37,893 nt of DNA from Hathewaya proteolytica DSM 3090 (GCF_900142225.1 NZ_FRAD01000026.1:1-37893); one strand, 5' to 3'. Counted from the first letter of the stretch, positions 1 through 7,300 are shown. The notes: a model not told the origin generated them from the sequence alone. Program-made: numbers and translations.

Positions 1-243
1 AGATTCTCTGTATGATTTACGCCATCTTTTGCTTGCACTCCAAATTCTATCATTACCTAATATATCTATATCAAAGCCTGCATCAATAAAAATTTGAGTT
101 GGCAAATATCCCTTGTTATATTCAGCAATAAACAATGATTTAAATTCATCTGTATAAGTAATTCCACGTTTACTTACAGATTTTACATATTTATTCTTTG
201 ATAAGACATCAATCTCTTCATCAGAAAATAATTTCTTGCTCAT
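1..243 (-). CDS. IS3-family transposase OrfA-like HTH protein (partial, runs off the left edge)
   Basis: The first 81 residues are visible, starting MSKKLFSDEEIDVLSKNKYV behind a GAAAGG ribosome site; the frame stays open to base 1. The wording (KYVKSVSKRGITYTDEFKSLF, then a KRWRKSYRES stretch) resembles the N-terminal helix-turn-helix part of IS3/IS150-group transposases, which bind the terminal repeats. This family is usually encoded as OrfA plus a frameshifted OrfB integrase, which would lie outside the window. It points away from the neighbouring ABC operon. Family assignment is from recognition of the motif style; the catalytic DDE part cannot be seen. Confidence 0.72.
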   Translation of the reverse strand, partial: MSKKLFSDEEIDVLSKNKYVKSVSKRGITYTDEFKSLFIAEYNKGYLPTQIFIDAGFDIDILGNDRIWSASKRWRKSYRES

Positions 244-273
244 TATATTCACAACCTTTCTATTACATTGTAC

Positions 274-327
274 AAAAAAAGATCCTGTAGGAGTAGACTT
301 TTTTTTATTGTCTACTCTATAGGATCC
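274..327 (-). terminator. Hairpin plus T-run at the IS end, acting against inward transcription
   Basis: Arms 281-298 and 311-327 pair through GATCCTRTAG(G)AGTAGAC with a short A/T loop. On the minus strand the hairpin is followed by seven T residues (280 to 274). It therefore has the form of an intrinsic terminator for transcripts leaving the ABC operon and entering the IS, and it overlaps the presumed IS terminal repeat. Confidence 0.6.
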
Positions 328-361
328 ATTTTAAAAATGCCTAAGTGTTTTTTTTAGAGAT

Positions 362-1255
362 TTATGAAGCGATGTTGTGGAGAAACATAATATCTTCTAG
401 TTGGGCATTTTCTATAATTAAATCATTGTAAATGCTGTCGTTGCTATGGGATTTTATAAATTTACATAGTTTATCAGATGAATTTGTCAATGCCTCAAAA
501 CCGTATTTGTTTTTTGATACTCCTAGGAACAATGCTTTTAAATCTTCAGTTAGGGCAGCTAAGGGACCTTTAACTACTTTGTAATTCTCACGAAGTTCTT
601 CATTGGAAAGAGAGAAAACCATATTTCCGTTACTTAAAAATGTTATATAATCCGCTATTTTATCTAAATCTGTGGTGATGTGAGTAGAAATAAGTATGCT
701 AACATTTTGATTTTCTACCAAGGTTTGAAGTTCCTCTAGTAGTTCACTTCTTACAACAGGGTCCAGGCCTGAGGTTGGTTCGTCAAGGATTATAAATTCA
801 GCCTTGTGGCTCAAGGCTATGCATAGAGAAAGCTTCATTTTCATGCCTTTTGATAAATCTTTAAATTTTTGATTCATACACTGGCTAATGCCGAATCTTT
901 GCATATAAGAGTTAAATGCATTGCTGTCCCAAGAAGAATAAAGGGAAGAGACAAGGGCAATATTATCTTTTACGGACATGAAACTGTATAGGTTAAGTTC
1001 GTCATACACAAAGCCTATCTTCTCTTTTACGTCACTTTCAAATTTTATATTATCTTTTCCAAATACTTCTATACTGCCGGAATTTGGTTTTACAAGGTTT
1101 ATGATGAGCTTTATAAGTGTGGTTTTGCCGGCACCATTTTCACCTATAAGTCCCATGATAAATCCTTTATCAAGGCTTAAATTTATATTGTTAAGTGTAA
1201 AATTTTTATAACTTTTGCATAGGTTTTTTATTTCAAGAATACTGTGTTCACACAT
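362..1255 (-). CDS. ABC transporter ATP-binding protein, second copy (operon gene 5)
   Basis: A 297-residue ABC ATPase that would power export through the ABC-2 permeases encoded upstream. It has Walker A GENGAGKTTL, the signature LSKGMKMKL, Walker B FIILDEPTSGLD and the switch histidine in STHIT. About 70 residues after the core form a C-terminal extension (ENYKVVKGPLAAL onward) also present in the other ATPase of the operon, so the two are paralogues. The ATG is preferred over an in-frame TTG two codons earlier because GGAGGT lies 9 nt before the ATG. It follows the GntR gene by about 40 bp. Substrate is unknown; the arrangement resembles Bacillus ytr-like operons. Confidence 0.88.
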   Translation of the reverse strand: MCEHSILEIKNLCKSYKNFTLNNINLSLDKGFIMGLIGENGAGKTTLIKLIINLVKPNSGSIEVFGKDNIKFESDVKEKIGFVYDELNLYSFMSVKDNIALVSSLYSSWDSNAFNSYMQRFGISQCMNQKFKDLSKGMKMKLSLCIALSHKAEFIILDEPTSGLDPVVRSELLEELQTLVENQNVSILISTHITTDLDKIADYITFLSNGNMVFSLSNEELRENYKVVKGPLAALTEDLKALFLGVSKNKYGFEALTNSSDKLCKFIKSHSNDSIYNDLIIENAQLEDIMFLHNIAS

Positions 1256-1293
1256 GGGCAAGTTACCTCCAATTTGTTTTTAATGGAATAAAA

Positions 1294-1668
1294 TTAGTTT
1301 TCAGAGGATAGCAATTTAAGTGTTTCAATTACTTCATCCAATGATATGCCAGCTTTTTGTGCTTCTTCTAAGGCTTTGCTAAGGTAATCCTCCATATTCC
1401 TCATAATGGTTTCTTTTAAAAGGGCCTTGTCTTGAACGTTTACAAAGGAACCCTTACCGGGCAATGTATATATGAATCCTTCATGCTCTAACTCGTCATA
1501 GGCTCTTTTAGTTGTGATGACACTGATTCTAAGATCCTTGGCTAGACCTCTAATGGAAGGAAGTGGTTCATGGGCTTGCAGTACATTAGTTAATATTTGA
1601 TTTTTTATTTGTTCTTCGATTTGTGAGTAAATCGGCTCTCCTGAGGAATTATTTATAATTATATTCAT
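1294..1668 (-). CDS. GntR-family transcriptional regulator, YtrA-like
   Basis: A 124-residue protein with the GntR winged helix-turn-helix: PIYSQIEEQIKNQI, then LPSIRGLAKDLRISVITTKRAY and an EGFIYTLPGKGSFV wing. The remaining roughly 45 residues form only a short helical tail, typical of the YtrA subfamily, which dimerises without a large ligand domain. It lies fourth in the operon between permease and ATPase genes, so it probably represses its own operon. The likely operators are the paired boxes at the promoter about 2.3 kb upstream. A GAAGGTGG ribosome site precedes the ATG. The effector is not deducible. Confidence 0.88.
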   Translation of the reverse strand: MNIIINNSSGEPIYSQIEEQIKNQILTNVLQAHEPLPSIRGLAKDLRISVITTKRAYDELEHEGFIYTLPGKGSFVNVQDKALLKETIMRNMEDYLSKALEEAQKAGISLDEVIETLKLLSSEN

Positions 1669-1691
1669 ATGTTAATTTACCACCTTCAAAA

Positions 1692-2363
1692 TTAGTAAAA
1701 ATCTTTTTTATTATAACCCATTGCTCCTATAAACATAAATATAAAATAGAGAATTAGAGACATTACAAAGATTATAATAGTAGTTTTATTTATAAAAGAC
1801 ATACTTGACAATAAAAGTTTGATTTTTTTAGATATATCTGGTAATAGTCTGTTTATTAGAGCTAATATTAACATGGGACCATAAATTATGGACAAAGTTA
1901 GCACAGTGCCATATTTCATAATGATGCTTTTATCACAGGCGAAGTATAGGCAGGTTCTAAGTCCCATAAAGATAGAGTAAAACATAAACATAACGCTTTC
2001 CATTAGAAAAAATTGGCCAAGGTCTGTGGAGTTAAATTTATTAAATACAAGCATCAATACTGTGAAAATTGAAAAAGTCATAAGGTACAGAATAAGATAA
2101 TATATAAATTTAGCATATACCACATCACTGCGTTTCACTGGAAAGCTGTTCATGACTAAATCAAAGTTTTTTCTCATCTCCTCTGTGGAAGAGAAATTTT
2201 CAATTAAAAGTGGAATCATTAATGATACCATGGAGCTAATTACAAGGGTTCCTTTGGTATTCATAAAAATAGAACATGATATTATGAAGATACTAAGAAT
2301 AGTCATGCAAATTATAAGAATAAATTTGCTGCATAAGAATTCTTTTTTTAACATGGCAATCAT
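1692..2363 (-). CDS. ABC-2 type membrane permease subunit B
   Basis: A 223-residue integral membrane protein with about six hydrophobic segments, no ATPase motifs and a short cytoplasmic N terminus MIAMLKKEF. The segment KNFDLVMNSFPVKRSDVVYAK matches the loop in ABC-2 permeases of the YtrC/DUF-type group. The ATG was chosen because AGGAGGT lies about 6 nt before it; a longer frame would run into the preceding gene. It is 11 bp downstream of the other permease and likely forms a heterodimer with it. Confidence 0.82.
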   Translation of the reverse strand: MIAMLKKEFLCSKFILIICMTILSIFIISCSIFMNTKGTLVISSMVSLMIPLLIENFSSTEEMRKNFDLVMNSFPVKRSDVVYAKFIYYLILYLMTFSIFTVLMLVFNKFNSTDLGQFFLMESVMFMFYSIFMGLRTCLYFACDKSIIMKYGTVLTLSIIYGPMLILALINRLLPDISKKIKLLLSSMSFINKTTIIIFVMSLILYFIFMFIGAMGYNKKDFY

Positions 2364-2374
2364 ATAAAAACCTC

Positions 2375-3031
2375 CTAAAAATCCTTTTTTTCGTATATGA
2401 CAATTGTCAGCAATGTCAAAAGCCATACTATTACTATCATTATTATTAAAAATAGCAGATTATTAAGTATAGAAGTACTGCTAAGAAAATTGAACAAAGT
2501 AGGAAATAGGTCCCTCACTGTATTTGTTGAACTTAAAACTGGAATTTGAGAGTAAAAAAGCATAGCCAGGAAAAAGGTGAAAAAATACAGTATCTTGGCA
2601 AATTTTACGTTTAATGAATAGGTTATCAAATAGTAAATGCTCATAAATATCATGGTGAATGCTAATATTAATTTTACATTTGAAAAGGAAGGCATATTGA
2701 AACCATAGGGGATCATATTCTTCATTAAAGATGTTATAAGTATAGCAATAACCATGACTGTTATAAACCAGCAAACCATGTTGATGAATTTACCTGCAAT
2801 ATATTTACTTCGAGTACAAGGTGTGCTGAGTATAAAGGTATTGCAGCCATCTCTAAAATCACACTCAGGTAAGGCCAAAACCATAATAGCCCCCATAAGC
2901 ATGGTAATAGAAAAGAAATCGTCATAAGTTTTAGTTATAGTAAAGAAAAAAGGGATTATTAAAAATAAAAGTAAGGACTTTTTATACATATATAATGTAG
3001 CTTTATAATTGTAAAATGCTTGGTGTATCAT
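2375..3031 (-). CDS. ABC-2 type membrane permease subunit A
   Basis: A 218-residue hydrophobic protein with about six membrane spans. The N-terminal cytoplasmic stretch MIHQAFYNYKATLYMYKKS is followed by spans starting LLLFLIIPFFF. A loop with FILSTPCTRSKYIAGKF corresponds to the NSFPVKRSDVVYAKF loop of the next permease, suggesting an old duplication. Its ATG overlaps the TGA of the upstream ATPase gene (ATGA), so translation is probably coupled; GGGAGGT lies upstream. Substrate unknown. Confidence 0.82.
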   Translation of the reverse strand: MIHQAFYNYKATLYMYKKSLLLFLIIPFFFTITKTYDDFFSITMLMGAIMVLALPECDFRDGCNTFILSTPCTRSKYIAGKFINMVCWFITVMVIAILITSLMKNMIPYGFNMPSFSNVKLILAFTMIFMSIYYLITYSLNVKFAKILYFFTFFLAMLFYSQIPVLSSTNTVRDLFPTLFNFLSSTSILNNLLFLIIMIVIVWLLTLLTIVIYEKKDF

Positions 3032-3912
3032 TGTGCATTACCTCCCTTGTTCATATAAACCATGATGTCCTCTATGGACGGTTTTTCAAAAATTAAACTA
3101 TTGTAAAGTTTCTTATCAATACTGTGGATATCTTTTATGAGTCCTTGAAAACCATATTTATTTTCTCTTAGACCTATTATTAAGGATTTATCAATGGATG
3201 AAAGAAGAGCTAGAGAACCTTTTATTATTTTGTAATTTTCAAGAATATCTGTTGTAGCACTGGATAGTAACACAGTTCCATCCTTTATATAGGTTATATA
3301 ATCTGCTATTTTTTCAAGGTCTGAAGTAATATGGCTAGAAATTAAAATACCTATATTTTCGTTTTCCATTAGATTCTGAAGGATATTCAAGAGATCCCTT
3401 CTCATGATAGGATCTAGCCCTGCTGTTGGTTCATCTAAAATGAGAAACTCAGTTTTATGGCTTAAAGCAAGGGCTATAGAGAATTTCATTTTCATACCCT
3501 TGGAAAGCTCTTTTACTTTTTGTTTATGGTTTAGTTTAAAAATTTTAAGATATTCCTTAAAGGTATTGAAATCCCAACATTTGTAGAAGTTAGAAAATAT
3601 TTTTGCATTGTCCATTATAGAAAGTTTTTCATAATAAAAACAATCATCATACACAAAACCAATCTTTTCTTTTACCTCCTTTTCGAATTTAATATTGTCT
3701 TTGCCAAAAATTCTTATTTCTCCACTTTGCTTTTTTATAAGGTTCATTATTAGTTTAATGGTAGTAGTTTTTCCAGCACCATTTTCACCAATAAGCCCCA
3801 TTATAAACCCTCGTTTCAACGTAAATGACACATCTTTCAATGTGAAGTTCTTATAAGCTTTGCTAACATTGCGTAATTCCAATATGTTTTCAGTGTTTTC
3901 TAGAGAATCCAC
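3028..3912 (-). CDS. ABC transporter ATP-binding protein, first copy (operon gene 1)
   Basis: A 294-residue ABC ATPase with Walker A GENGAGKTTT, signature LSKGMKMKF, Walker B FLILDEPTAGLD and switch SSHIT. It is clearly paralogous to the ATPase at the far end of the operon, including the C-terminal extension ENYKIIKGSLALLSS. A GTG start (VDSLENTENILELRN) is chosen because a GGGGGG ribosome site lies 7 nt before it; an upstream ATG lacks one. It is promoter-proximal and overlaps the first permease gene by 4 bp. Confidence 0.87.
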   Translation of the reverse strand: MDSLENTENILELRNVSKAYKNFTLKDVSFTLKRGFIMGLIGENGAGKTTTIKLIMNLIKKQSGEIRIFGKDNIKFEKEVKEKIGFVYDDCFYYEKLSIMDNAKIFSNFYKCWDFNTFKEYLKIFKLNHKQKVKELSKGMKMKFSIALALSHKTEFLILDEPTAGLDPIMRRDLLNILQNLMENENIGILISSHITSDLEKIADYITYIKDGTVLLSSATTDILENYKIIKGSLALLSSIDKSLIIGLRENKYGFQGLIKDIHSIDKKLYNSLIFEKPSIEDIMVYMNKGGNAQ

Positions 3913-3967
3913 ACTTATTCCCCCCATATAAATTAAAATTGTGTTCATATTCAGTATAAACAGTTGT

Positions 3968-4003
3968 TATATATACAGTATATGTCGTATATATACAGTA
4001 TGT
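3968..4003. promoter_or_regulatory. Tandem palindromic boxes, likely GntR operators
   Basis: TATATATACAGTAT occurs at 3968-3981 and again at 3988-4001, exactly 20 bp (about two helical turns) apart. Within the first, ATATACAGTATAT (3971-3983) is a perfect palindrome; the second is nearly so (3991-4003). One box covers the -10 and the other reaches the -35 of the operon promoter, so a bound dimer pair would block transcription. Assignment to the operon's own GntR protein is inference. Confidence 0.6.
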
Positions 4004-4006
4004 CAA
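3977..4006 (-). promoter_or_regulatory. Sigma-A promoter of the ABC/GntR operon
   Basis: On the minus strand TTGACA (4006 to 4001), an 18-bp spacer, then TATACT (3982 to 3977). The first gene starts about 65 bp further on. The promoter is covered by the paired operator-like boxes. Confidence 0.75.
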
Positions 4007-4137
4007 TAGAAAATGGGAAATTTTTTGCGTGTATAATGTTTTGTAAGTTTTACTCATGAAAAAGCTGTGTTGTATATGGCAGTGGTGGGTTAAAAAATGA
4101 GTATTTATCGTAAAACAATAAAAATACATTGAATACA

Positions 4138-4190
4138 TTGATTATAAGTGATATATTGTATATAAGAATATAGTGTAAAAACTTTACACT
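4138..4190 (+). promoter_or_regulatory. Promoter and palindrome upstream of the 111-residue membrane protein
   Basis: TTGATT (4138-4143), 17 bp, TATAAG (4161-4166). Immediately after, AGTGTAAA-AAC-TTTACACT (4172-4190) is a perfect 8-bp inverted repeat located at the expected transcription start, which suits an operator. AGTGTA/TACACT half-sites recall YtrA-type GntR operators, though the spacing here (7 bp) is shorter than I remember for YtrA. Confidence 0.45.
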
Positions 4191-4216
4191 AACTGTGATA
4201 AAGGGGAGGAAATAAG

Positions 4217-4552
4217 ATGGTTTCTATATTTAAAGCTCTATTTGAAGAAGTTGTAGGTAGTATAGCAGGGGTGATTTTTATTGTCATGATTATATTTATA
4301 TCCATGGGGATTTTTCTCATTGGTAAGGATAATAGAAATAGAAAGAGTATTTTAAAGTACTTTACATTGGAAATTGGGATTTTAGAAGTGTGTGATTGGT
4401 TTTGGTTTTTGTATTTTTTTGAAGAAGGTCAATATATAAATAGAGGAATGAATGGAGTATGGGTTGTGATGATATTTCCTCTATTGCTCTTAATAATGAA
4501 TTTATTAGTGGTAATGATTAATTTGTTAAAAACAAAAAAAAATCATGCATAG
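4217..4552 (+). CDS. Small predicted membrane protein of unknown function
   Basis: 111 residues behind a strong GGGGAGGA site. Three hydrophobic segments are visible: SIAGVIFIVMIIFISMGIFL near the N terminus, a middle stretch around LEIGILEVCDWFWFLYFF, and VWVVMIFPLLLLIMNLLVV near the C terminus, which ends in a lysine-rich tail. I recognise no family. It is transcribed divergently from the ABC/GntR operon and has a palindrome at its predicted start site, so co-regulation is possible but unproven. Confidence 0.6.
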   Translation: MVSIFKALFEEVVGSIAGVIFIVMIIFISMGIFLIGKDNRNRKSILKYFTLEIGILEVCDWFWFLYFFEEGQYINRGMNGVWVVMIFPLLLLIMNLLVVMINLLKTKKNHA

Positions 4553-4604
4553 AAAAATATAATGTGTAATTTACTGAACATTCATATAAAAATGTGCTGA
4601 AGTG

Positions 4605-4613
4605 TGGTATAAT
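4605..4613 (+). promoter_or_regulatory. Extended -10 promoter for the DUF1847 gene
   Basis: TGG followed directly by TATAAT. No good -35 is visible. It implies a leader of about 155 nt, which contains four imperfect tandem hexamers (AATCTG three times, then AACCTG) near 4657-4681. Confidence 0.42.
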
Positions 4614-4775
4614 AGAATTAGACTAAGTGACTGGTTGTTGTAATTACTATGAAATAAATCTGAATCTGAATCTGAACCTGACTAAAAGATAAATATGGCT
4701 ATTAATGTGATCATGTCCATGGGTTTGGATACGGATAACAATATGACAACTGAAAACATGAAAGAGGTAACTGAA

Positions 4776-5399
4776 ATGTATACGTGCGATGTATGTAAGG
4801 AACATGCTTGTAAAACTGGCCACATGGAAAAAACTCCAGGAAATTGTCCTTGTGCTGAAGAATCATTGCAGAATGAAATAAGAGAACTATATGGTGAAGC
4901 TGAGAATCATAAAATAGCTTATAATTCTGCCATGGTGGAGGCGGAAGGCTACTGCGTGAAAACTAGATTAGAGGAAATCATGGATTTCGCTAAGAAGTGT
5001 AATTATAAAAAACTGGGTATAGCTTTTTGCATTGGACTTGCCAATGAGGCGGCTGTGCTTGGGAAAATTTTGAGGCATAATGGGTTTGAGGTAAATTCTA
5101 TTGTGTGTAAAAATGGAAGTATTCCAAAAGAGGTAATGGGTATAAAAGAGGAAGAAAAGGTAAGACCATGTACTTATGAGCCTATGTGTAATCCAATAGG
5201 ACAGGCTAAATTATTAAATGAGTCTCATACTGATTTAAACATTTTGCTAGGCCTTTGTGTCGGGCACGATTCCTTATTTATAAAATACTCTGAAGCTCCT
5301 GTTACCGTATTTGCCGTGAAGGATAGGGTGCTTGGACACAATCCTTTAGCTGCCTTGTATACTGCAGAGAGTTACTACAAAAAGAAGTTATTTAAGTAG
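4776..5399 (+). CDS. DUF1847 cysteine-rich putative metal-binding protein
   Basis: 207 residues. The N terminus MYTCDVCKEHAC, with further Cys at residues 24 and 26 (NCPC), forms a probable metal site; further conserved-looking stretches are RPCTYEPMCNPIGQA and LCVGHDSLFIKYSEAPVT. This is the pattern of DUF1847 proteins of anaerobes, whose function is not established. The start is placed at the ATG preceded by AGAGGTAACTGAA. An ATG 81 bp upstream would add 27 residues but has no ribosome site, and family members begin near MYTC. It is monocistronic, with a long non-coding stretch after it. Confidence 0.8.
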   Translation: MYTCDVCKEHACKTGHMEKTPGNCPCAEESLQNEIRELYGEAENHKIAYNSAMVEAEGYCVKTRLEEIMDFAKKCNYKKLGIAFCIGLANEAAVLGKILRHNGFEVNSIVCKNGSIPKEVMGIKEEEKVRPCTYEPMCNPIGQAKLLNESHTDLNILLGLCVGHDSLFIKYSEAPVTVFAVKDRVLGHNPLAALYTAESYYKKKLFK

Positions 5400-5425
5400 T
5401 TTTAGTTGGTGGTTAGGTTTTATAT

Positions 5426-5488
5426 CACTCCGCTTAATTTAAGGGGAGAGGACAGCGGACAGGCTCCTAGATAAAGACCAATAACCTT
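5426..5488 (+). repeat. Interspersed structured repeat, copy A
   Basis: Starts with a small hairpin (CTCC-GCTTAATTTAAGG-GGAG), then GACAGGCTCCTAGATAAAGA and ends ATAACCTT. It aligns to copies at 5674 and 32683. It is the most diverged copy, but similarity to the 32683 copy seems to continue to a GTGAGCTAA segment near 5525. Confidence 0.5.
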
Positions 5489-5673
5489 CTTAGTGAATAG
5501 TCTTCATAGTTAATAATCTTCAGAGTGAGCTAAAATTTCATCTAAAGCAAAGATTTCTGTTGTGACTGCCTAGGTTATGCTTAAGTCCTCTTTGGGAGGA
5601 AAAAAGTTTGCTTGTAGGTAGCCTTTCTTTTCAAAATTAATTATTATCACATGGTTAGCTGTTTAAACAATGT

Positions 5674-5731
5674 CATCTTCCTATGGGAGAGATAATAACT
5701 GACACGCCCCTGGATAAAGATTTCTAACCTT
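5674..5731 (+). repeat. Interspersed structured repeat, copy B
   Basis: A hairpin TCTTCC-TAT-GGGAGA is followed by GACACGCCCCTGGATAAAGA and TTCTAACCTT. It shares CACGCC, CT-GATAA-GA and TTCTAACCTT with the copy upstream of mbl. Confidence 0.55.
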
Positions 5732-5832
5732 TCATCTTAAATAATATAACTGTTTATTCCTTAAATTTTGAAGTGTAGTATAGCTTATGCTCACACTTAT
5801 CCCGTAAAATTTTCAAGTCTTATATATTATTC

Positions 5833-5859
5833 ACAAAAATCTCTAAAACTCATATATTA
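5833..5859 (+). promoter_or_regulatory. Sigma-K-type promoter of yabG
   Basis: A -35 AC (5833-5834), 16 bp, and CATATATTA (5851-5859), a full match to the CATANNNTA -10 of sigma-K. It lies about 30 bp before the start codon. yabG is a known sigma-K gene in Bacillus, which supports the call. Confidence 0.6.
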
Positions 5860-5890
5860 TAATGATAACTAATTTATGAGGTAAATGTCT

Positions 5891-6832
5891 ATGGAGATCG
5901 GAGATTTTGTGGTAAGAAAATCCTATGATAAGGATATAACCTTTAAAGTCATTGATATTGTAGAAGAAGACAATAAAAAAATTTATATGTTAAAGGGAGT
6001 AAATCTTAGGATTGAGGCTGATGCTAGTGAAGAGGACCTAGAAAAGGTAGCTGATAGTAGTACAAGCAAAGCTGATATTATTTTCAACGAGAAGATTAGT
6101 AACTCCTTAAGGCGTGTTATAGCGGAGAGAGATACGGAACTTAAGATGGTATTTAACGCAAAAAAAAAGGAAACAAGAGAAAAATACAGAGAAAAAAGAA
6201 GATCGAGAACAAGAGGAGACGGCGACATAGGAAAAGAAATCTCCTTAGACGAAAGTAAAAAAATGGGTTTTGGCAGACCGGGAAGAATTCTTCATATAGA
6301 TGGGGATCCTGAATATTTGGAGGTGTGCCTTAAAACTTATAAGCAGTTGTCTATAGAAGCTGTGGGAAAGGCAATACCCGAAAAAGATCAGCCTTCTATG
6401 ATAGTTGAACTTTTAGATGAATATAAACCGGACATAGTAGTGATAACGGGTCATGATGGAATGATTAAGCATACCACGGATTACATGAATTTGGAGAATT
6501 ATAGAAATACGAAGTATTTTGTAGAAACGGTTAAAAAGTTGAGAGATTACGAAAAGAGTTACGATGACCTTGTAATATTTGCTGGTGCATGCCAATCTTG
6601 CTATGAAGCCATTTTGGATGCAGGTGCAAACTTCGCAAGTTCCCCTAGTAGGGTACTGATTCACTGTCTCGATCCTGTGTTGGTATGTGAAAAGGTAGCA
6701 TATACCAATATTGAGAAAACTGTTCCAATAAAGGATGTAATACAAAATACTATTACTGGCATAAAGGGAATAGGTGGGCTTCAAACCAGGGGTAAGTACA
6801 GAGAAGGCTTCCCTAAATCTTCCTTTATCTGA
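5891..6832 (+). CDS. yabG: Sporulation-specific coat protease YabG
   Basis: 313 residues, full length for the family. YabG is a cysteine-type protease made late in the mother cell that trims spore coat and cortex-related proteins. The N terminus MEIGDFVVRKSYDKDITFKV is the YabG start pattern; the central LHIDGDPEYLEVCLKTYKQL, DIVVITGHDGM and FAGACQSCYEAILDAGANFA stretches are characteristic, with GHDG and the cysteines of ACQSC likely in the active region. The second ATG is chosen because GAGGT lies 8 nt before it, against 2 nt for the first. It stands alone under a sigma-K-like promoter. Confidence 0.93.
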   Translation: MEIGDFVVRKSYDKDITFKVIDIVEEDNKKIYMLKGVNLRIEADASEEDLEKVADSSTSKADIIFNEKISNSLRRVIAERDTELKMVFNAKKKETREKYREKRRSRTRGDGDIGKEISLDESKKMGFGRPGRILHIDGDPEYLEVCLKTYKQLSIEAVGKAIPEKDQPSMIVELLDEYKPDIVVITGHDGMIKHTTDYMNLENYRNTKYFVETVKKLRDYEKSYDDLVIFAGACQSCYEAILDAGANFASSPSRVLIHCLDPVLVCEKVAYTNIEKTVPIKDVIQNTITGIKGIGGLQTRGKYREGFPKSSFI

Positions 6833-7017
6833 TGGCTAATTGTTGCTACACCGCCCTAAGTTAAAATTTTGTTTATTTCGAATTGGAGTAGTTTTGTTTG
6901 CAAAAATAAAGGACCAGGCTGTAGCGTATATTTATGTTTAAATAAGGGATAATATAAATAAGACAAAAAATAATTGAGATAAATATGATGTTACGCCTTA
7001 TGAAAGTAGGTGAAGTT

Positions 7018-7257
7018 ATGAGCAGTTATAATAAAATAAATTCTATAAGAAACGAAATTGAAAGTCATGTTGGAGATACTATAAGTATAAGAGATTTAGG
7101 TGGCAGAAAGAAAATTTTTATTAAAGATGGAGTCATTGAAAGAGCGTATTCAAGTATTTTTACAATTAAACTGGATAGTGATAACAATGAAAGAAGGCTT
7201 ACCTATAGTTATTCAGACATCTTGACCAATACTGTTCAGATTCAATACGATTTATAA
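7018..7257 (+). CDS. veg: Veg family protein
   Basis: 79 residues; Veg is a small beta-barrel protein linked to biofilm matrix control and germination-phase expression in Bacillus. Family features are DLGGRKKIFIKDGVIERAY and the closing LTYSYSDILTNTVQIQYD, which match the GGRRK... and YSYADILT... segments of Bacillus Veg. The start is the ATG after AGGTGAA; earlier in-frame ATGs lack a ribosome site. The yabG-veg order is conserved in Firmicutes. Confidence 0.88.
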   Translation: MSSYNKINSIRNEIESHVGDTISIRDLGGRKKIFIKDGVIERAYSSIFTIKLDSDNNERRLTYSYSDILTNTVQIQYDL

Positions 7258-7264
7258 TTTATGT

Positions 7265-7300
7265 AAAGCTTTAGCAGATAAATAATACTGCTAAGGCTTT
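7265..7300 (+). terminator. Probable terminator after veg
   Basis: AAAGCTTTAGCAG pairs with CTGCTAAGGCTTT around a 10-nt loop; the following T-run is weak (AATACTTTC). Confidence 0.6.

Larger units (their letters stand above)
1..328 (-). mobile_element. End of an IS3-type insertion sequence (partial)
   Basis: The transposase start lies about 85 bp inside a probable element end. Read on the minus strand the end begins 5'-TGGATCCTATAGAGTAGACA (bases 328 to 309), a TG start typical of IS3-type terminal repeats. The other end, and hence any target duplication, is outside the window. The element sits about 33 bp beyond the stop codon of the ABC ATPase gene and does not cut it. Confidence 0.6.
3913..4216. 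other. Divergent intergenic region, 304 bp
   Basis: It holds the leftward operon promoter with its paired boxes, then about 130 bp of AT-rich sequence in which I see no gene, then the rightward promoter and palindrome of the small membrane-protein gene. Confidence 0.6.
5400..5890 (+). other. Long intergenic region before yabG (491 bp)
   Basis: No credible gene. It contains two diverged copies of a structured repeat (5426-5488 and 5674-5731), a region between them with a possible hairpin (TCCTC-TTTG-GGAGGA near 5587-5601, flanked by pairing GACTGCCTA and TAGGTAGCC), and the yabG promoter at the right end. The structure suggests RNA-level function or a small mobile repeat rather than coding sequence. 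Confidence 0.6.

Noticed and set aside
3890..4138. Possible 82-codon minus-strand gene over the ABC operon promoter
   Set aside because: Composition is that of translated AT-rich promoter DNA (tandem Tyr/Thr/Ile from the TATATACAGTAT boxes), and it overlaps the GTG start of the ATPase gene.
4657..4681. Tandem hexamer AATCTG (three copies plus AACCTG) upstream of the DUF1847 gene
   Set aside because: Too short and within a leader; more likely a small slippage repeat than a functional element. Noted only in the promoter entry.
5400..5890. T-box, SAM, cobalamin, lysine or c-di-GMP riboswitch in the gap before yabG
   Set aside because: None of the conserved cores I know for these classes is present; the structure fits the interspersed repeat instead.
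6839..6960. Distant pairing GCTACA / TGTAGC after yabG as a terminator
   Set aside because: Only about six pairs with an 80-nt loop and no T-run.
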